The notes under the pieces: model-generated
Database searches by the model: none
What the model was told of the DNA's origin: nothing
What the model saw: only the letters and a program-made list of their open reading frames with translations
NCBI GenBank assembly: GCA_964342485.1
Contig: CAYFFO010000050.1
Location: 1-7,905, forward strand
From: CAYFFO01 sp964342485
Lineage (GTDB): Bacteria; Chloroflexota; Dehalococcoidia; Lucifugimonadales; CAJWER01
Direction: 5' to 3'
Length of the DNA: 7,905 nucleotides
Shown: positions 5,980 to 7,905 of the stretch, one piece after another
Numbering within the stretch: position 1 is the stretch's first letter
Layout of the letters: every line of letters begins with the position of its first letter
Translations under genes and position numbers: made by a program

Positions 5980-6552
5980 CTATCTGGATCTGCGAGTTGG
6001 TACCGCAAACCTCGTTGGTGTGGCTCCCGGTCGAGCGTATCTGGTTGGTGTCGCTGTCGGTAAAGCGAATCTGGTTGGCGTGGCTGTAGGAACCACAGAT
6101 GTTGGTGTCAGAGTTGGACGCGTAGTTGGGGTTGTAGTCGGTAGAAAAGGTGTAGGAGTGAGCGTTGGTCGGGTGGTAGCAGTAGCTGTTGGGATAGCAG
6201 ATGTCGGTGTCAATGTTGGTCTTCTTGTCGCAGTAGCTGTTGGGATAACAGATGTGGGTGTCAATGTTGGTCTTCTTGTCGCCGTCGATGTAGGCCAAAC
6301 TGTGGCAGTTGGTACCGGAATTGATGTTGCTGTGGAGCCTGGCAATGGAGTTGAAGTAGGTGGTTTTGTTTCTGGACTGGTAGCTGTCGGTTCAGCTGCA
6401 GGTGATGCAGTACATGACATAAGGAATGCGATTGTAATCGGGATGATAATTATCCATTTAATCCCGACTAAAAGTTTTGATGTTGGTGAAGAACCCAAAT
6501 TTTTTAGATCATTTATTGACTCAATGTCCATCGGGACTATTTTTGACCTCAT
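5980..6552 (-). CDS. Pro/Thr-rich tandem-repeat lipoprotein, function unknown
   Basis: This 190-residue protein has a long 27-residue polar N-region, then a hydrophobic stretch (WIIIIPITIAFLMSC) with lipobox and Cys47. Everything after Cys47 is low-complexity, dominated by Pro, Thr, Ala and Ser: four 17-residue units of the type RRPTLTPTSVIPTATAT and three 10-residue units of the type PTATPTRFAL. Arg residues recur at regular spacing, giving a basic, extended, probably disordered surface stalk. No catalytic domain is present. The ATG overlaps the stop of the upstream lipoprotein gene as TAATG, with AAGG 7 bases upstream, which supports this start even though the N-region is long for a signal peptide; Met8 is an alternative. 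The opposite strand is also open through the repeats, but the signal peptide, coupling and Pro/Thr composition favour this strand. It may be an envelope spacer or cell-surface glycosylation target; this is speculative. Confidence 0.72.
   Translation of the reverse strand: MRSKIVPMDIESINDLKNLGSSPTSKLLVGIKWIIIIPITIAFLMSCTASPAAEPTATSPETKPPTSTPLPGSTATSIPVPTATVWPTSTATRRPTLTPTSVIPTATATRRPTLTPTSAIPTATATTRPTLTPTPFLPTTTPTTRPTLTPTSVVPTATPTRFALPTATPTRYARPGATPTRFAVPTRRSR
6001..6090 (-). repeat. three 30-bp in-frame tandem repeats (10-residue units)
   Basis: On the - strand, 6061-6090, 6031-6060 and 6001-6030 encode PTATPTRFAL, PTATPTRYAR and PGATPTRFAV. Copies are imperfect. The first overlaps the end of the last 51-bp unit, so the shorter repeat seems to have grown out of the PTATPT end of the longer one. 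Confidence 0.8.
6073..6276 (-). repeat. four 51-bp in-frame tandem repeats (17-residue units)
   Basis: Units at 6226-6276, 6175-6225, 6124-6173/6174 and 6073-6123 encode RRPTLTPTSVIPTATAT, RRPTLTPTSAIPTATAT, TRPTLTPTPFLPTTTPT and TRPTLTPTSVVPTATPT. The first two differ at about 4 of 51 bases, suggesting recent duplication, while the other two are more diverged. The unit length is a multiple of three, so copy-number change keeps the frame. Confidence 0.85.
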
Positions 6553-7745
6553 TATCTTGCCTTAGTTGGGTAGGGTGTTGGAAACATAGTAGGGTAAGGG
6601 GTTGGAAATGTTGGTGTGGGACTTGTTCTTATTCCTCGTCCTCTACTCGAAATAATTTTGTATGGATCCTCGGAATTCTTTACAAGGTTTATGAACCAAT
6701 TCAATTCTTTTTCATTAAAGTATACATAGTAAGGTGATACCGCTACTCGTGAAGATATTTCCCTGTCAGTATAGTAACCATACTTATCTATTTTGCCTTC
6801 TAGGGTGGGGGACACTAGTTTAAGGTATTTTGATATGTTAGTTTGATCGACGTAGTTATCAGCTAGTTGGTCAAAAGGACCATCATAATAATTGTTAACT
6901 GTAGCATTTGCTCCACGAATAGCAGCCAGTACTTTTCTATTATCATACGGTTTATCTACTAGGAAAACAAAACCGCTTCTTCTTCCTACCAATACATCAT
7001 CTTGAAGTGGTTGAAGAGTGTCCGGTACTAGCTCTTCTTCATTCAGCACCCAAAATAAGTAATTTTCTTTCTCATTGAAAATAAGGAAAAATTGATATCC
7101 TGATTCATCAAATGTCCTCATTACAAAAATTTCATCTTGTCCCAAAGAGAATGATTTGGGAGGTTCTTGTGATAATTGATGTAAATTAAATATTACTTCT
7201 TTCCCAGAGTACCTCACCTTAAAAGTAAACCTGTCTATTTCATCTATTAGAAGGCCATCAGCATCTGTAAAGAACTTGGATCGTTGTATCCTAGGGTTAC
7301 TCACATATGGGGATTCTCTAAATTCAAAATATGCGAAGGATAGTACCCCTCGCTCTCTTCTCCCTGCTGCCAAGCGAATATTGCCCCAGATTTGTTTACC
7401 GTTTACATGAAGGATAAAGTAATAATAGTTTTCAGATGGGTAAACAGTCACTTGCTCAGGTAATTTTGAAAACACATGCAAGAACATGCCATCAACATCA
7501 TCTAGATCTGCATCAGATCTTAGACCTTCAATCCATTTTTGATTCAATGATAAATAGGTTGAGCTAATCTTTGCATTATTGTTGTTAATAACTTGATTTG
7601 TCTTTGGGGTCCGAGATTGGTCTTTAGTGGGTACTGAATCCAATGTTTTGAGTTCTGTAGCACAAGCTAACTGTAACACCATGATAGTGGATAGAATCGC
7701 TACAAATAGAAGTAACGATATCTTGTTGTTTAGTTGGTAGAACAT
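6552..7745 (-). CDS. lipoprotein of unknown function with Pro/Thr C-terminal tail
   Basis: I do not recognise this 397-residue protein. It begins with a lipoprotein signal peptide: NNKIS, a hydrophobic stretch, then LQLAC with Cys28. A Thr/Asn/Lys-rich linker runs to about residue 62. Residues 63-370 look like a folded domain rich in aromatic residues and beta-strand patterns (for example ENYYYFILHVNGKQIWGNIR, YQFFLIFNEKENYLFWVLNE), consistent with a secreted beta-rich domain. Acidic stretches DADLDDVDG (78-86) and TDADG (160-164) could bind a cation but do not fit an EF-hand loop. The last 24 residues are a Pro/Thr tail with two 8-residue units, TFPTPYPT and MFPTPYPT, echoing the next gene. 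The ATG at 7745 has no clear SD; it lies 19 bases after the preceding stop and gives a proper signal peptide. The TAA overlaps the next gene's ATG by one base. Confidence 0.8.
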   Translation of the reverse strand: MFYQLNNKISLLLFVAILSTIMVLQLACATELKTLDSVPTKDQSRTPKTNQVINNNNAKISSTYLSLNQKWIEGLRSDADLDDVDGMFLHVFSKLPEQVTVYPSENYYYFILHVNGKQIWGNIRLAAGRRERGVLSFAYFEFRESPYVSNPRIQRSKFFTDADGLLIDEIDRFTFKVRYSGKEVIFNLHQLSQEPPKSFSLGQDEIFVMRTFDESGYQFFLIFNEKENYLFWVLNEEELVPDTLQPLQDDVLVGRRSGFVFLVDKPYDNRKVLAAIRGANATVNNYYDGPFDQLADNYVDQTNISKYLKLVSPTLEGKIDKYGYYTDREISSRVAVSPYYVYFNEKELNWFINLVKNSEDPYKIISSRGRGIRTSPTPTFPTPYPTMFPTPYPTKAR

Positions 7746-7764
7746 GGTGGCTTAAATAGGGTCA

Positions 7765-7905
7765 CTAATCAGAGTTGTCAGATTCATCAGAGGAAGATTC
7801 GGTAACTTCTTCTTCATTGTCGGAGTTTTGTTGTTCAGCGGAGAATTCATGTTGTGCTGAATGGGCAGTATCATGAGATGTTGTATCTCCATGTTCTGAA
7901 TAAAG
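7765..7905 (-). CDS. C-terminal tail of an acidic protein (5' end outside window)
   Basis: An open frame enters from the right edge of the window and ends at TAG (7765-7767), giving 46 residues. The visible part starts LYSEHGDTTSHDTAHS and ends SSSDESDNSD; it is very acidic and Ser-rich towards the end and has four His residues in its first half. Composition resembles a disordered tail. It sits 19 bases before the 397-residue lipoprotein gene on the same strand, so it is probably in the same operon. The main domain is not visible and no function can be given. The His/Asp content might suit metal binding, but that is only a possibility. Confidence 0.55.
   Translation of the reverse strand, partial: LYSEHGDTTSHDTAHSAQHEFSAEQQNSDNEEEVTESSSDESDNSD

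Noticed and set aside
6001..6276. Regular repeats considered as a CRISPR array
   Set aside because: The units are contiguous, coding and imperfect, without unique spacers between identical repeats.
5954..6298. - strand frame rich in Tyr, Asn, Thr and Cys within the repeats
   Set aside because: This is an alternate frame of the same repeats with no start signal or known domain, and it is contained in the real gene.
6552..6554. Frameshift splitting one long lipoprotein into two
   Set aside because: Each frame has its own complete lipoprotein signal peptide, and the TAATG junction is a normal coupling arrangement.
6020..6565. Long + strand reading frame of Val/Gly repeats opposite the Pro/Thr lipoprotein
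   Set aside because: It is the complement of the repeat array, kept open because the repeat period is a multiple of three. It has no signal peptide or plausible start context, while the - strand frame has a lipobox and a coupled start.

Overview
The window looks like a bacterial accessory region of AT-rich DNA with short gaps between genes. Three lipoprotein signal peptides and long Pro/Thr repeats in one lipoprotein resemble surface proteins common in Chloroflexota. A marine SAR202-like or other uncultured Chloroflexota is my best guess, but this is inference from style; no marker gene is present.

Left part (1-4802): a carbohydrate- or polyol-type catabolic island in two convergent units. 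On the + strand are the C-terminal part of a GMC-family FAD oxidoreductase (5' end outside the window) and a xylose-isomerase-like TIM-barrel protein. On the - strand is a tight three-gene operon, read 4802 to 2109: TIM-barrel protein, second TIM-barrel protein, Gfo/Idh/MocA-family NAD(P) oxidoreductase. Two unrelated sugar oxidoreductase families plus three divergent TIM barrels of the isomerase/epimerase/lyase superfamily is the gene set seen in pathways that oxidise a sugar hydroxyl to a ketone and then isomerise or beta-eliminate it (3-keto-glycoside, levoglucosan, C-glycoside or inositol-type routes). No transporter, kinase or regulator lies inside the window, so the substrate is open.

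Middle (4803-5006): a divergent intergenic region with a perfect 17-bp dyad (7-3-7), a candidate operator for the - strand operon.

Right part (5007-7905): a + strand SIMPL-domain (DUF541) lipoprotein converges on a - strand group of three cell-envelope-like genes. In transcription order these are the acidic C-terminal tail of a gene cut by the window edge, an unrecognised 397-residue lipoprotein ending in a Pro/Thr tail, and a Pro/Thr-repeat lipoprotein. The last two overlap as TAATG. The repeat lipoprotein carries four 51-bp and three 30-bp in-frame tandem repeats.
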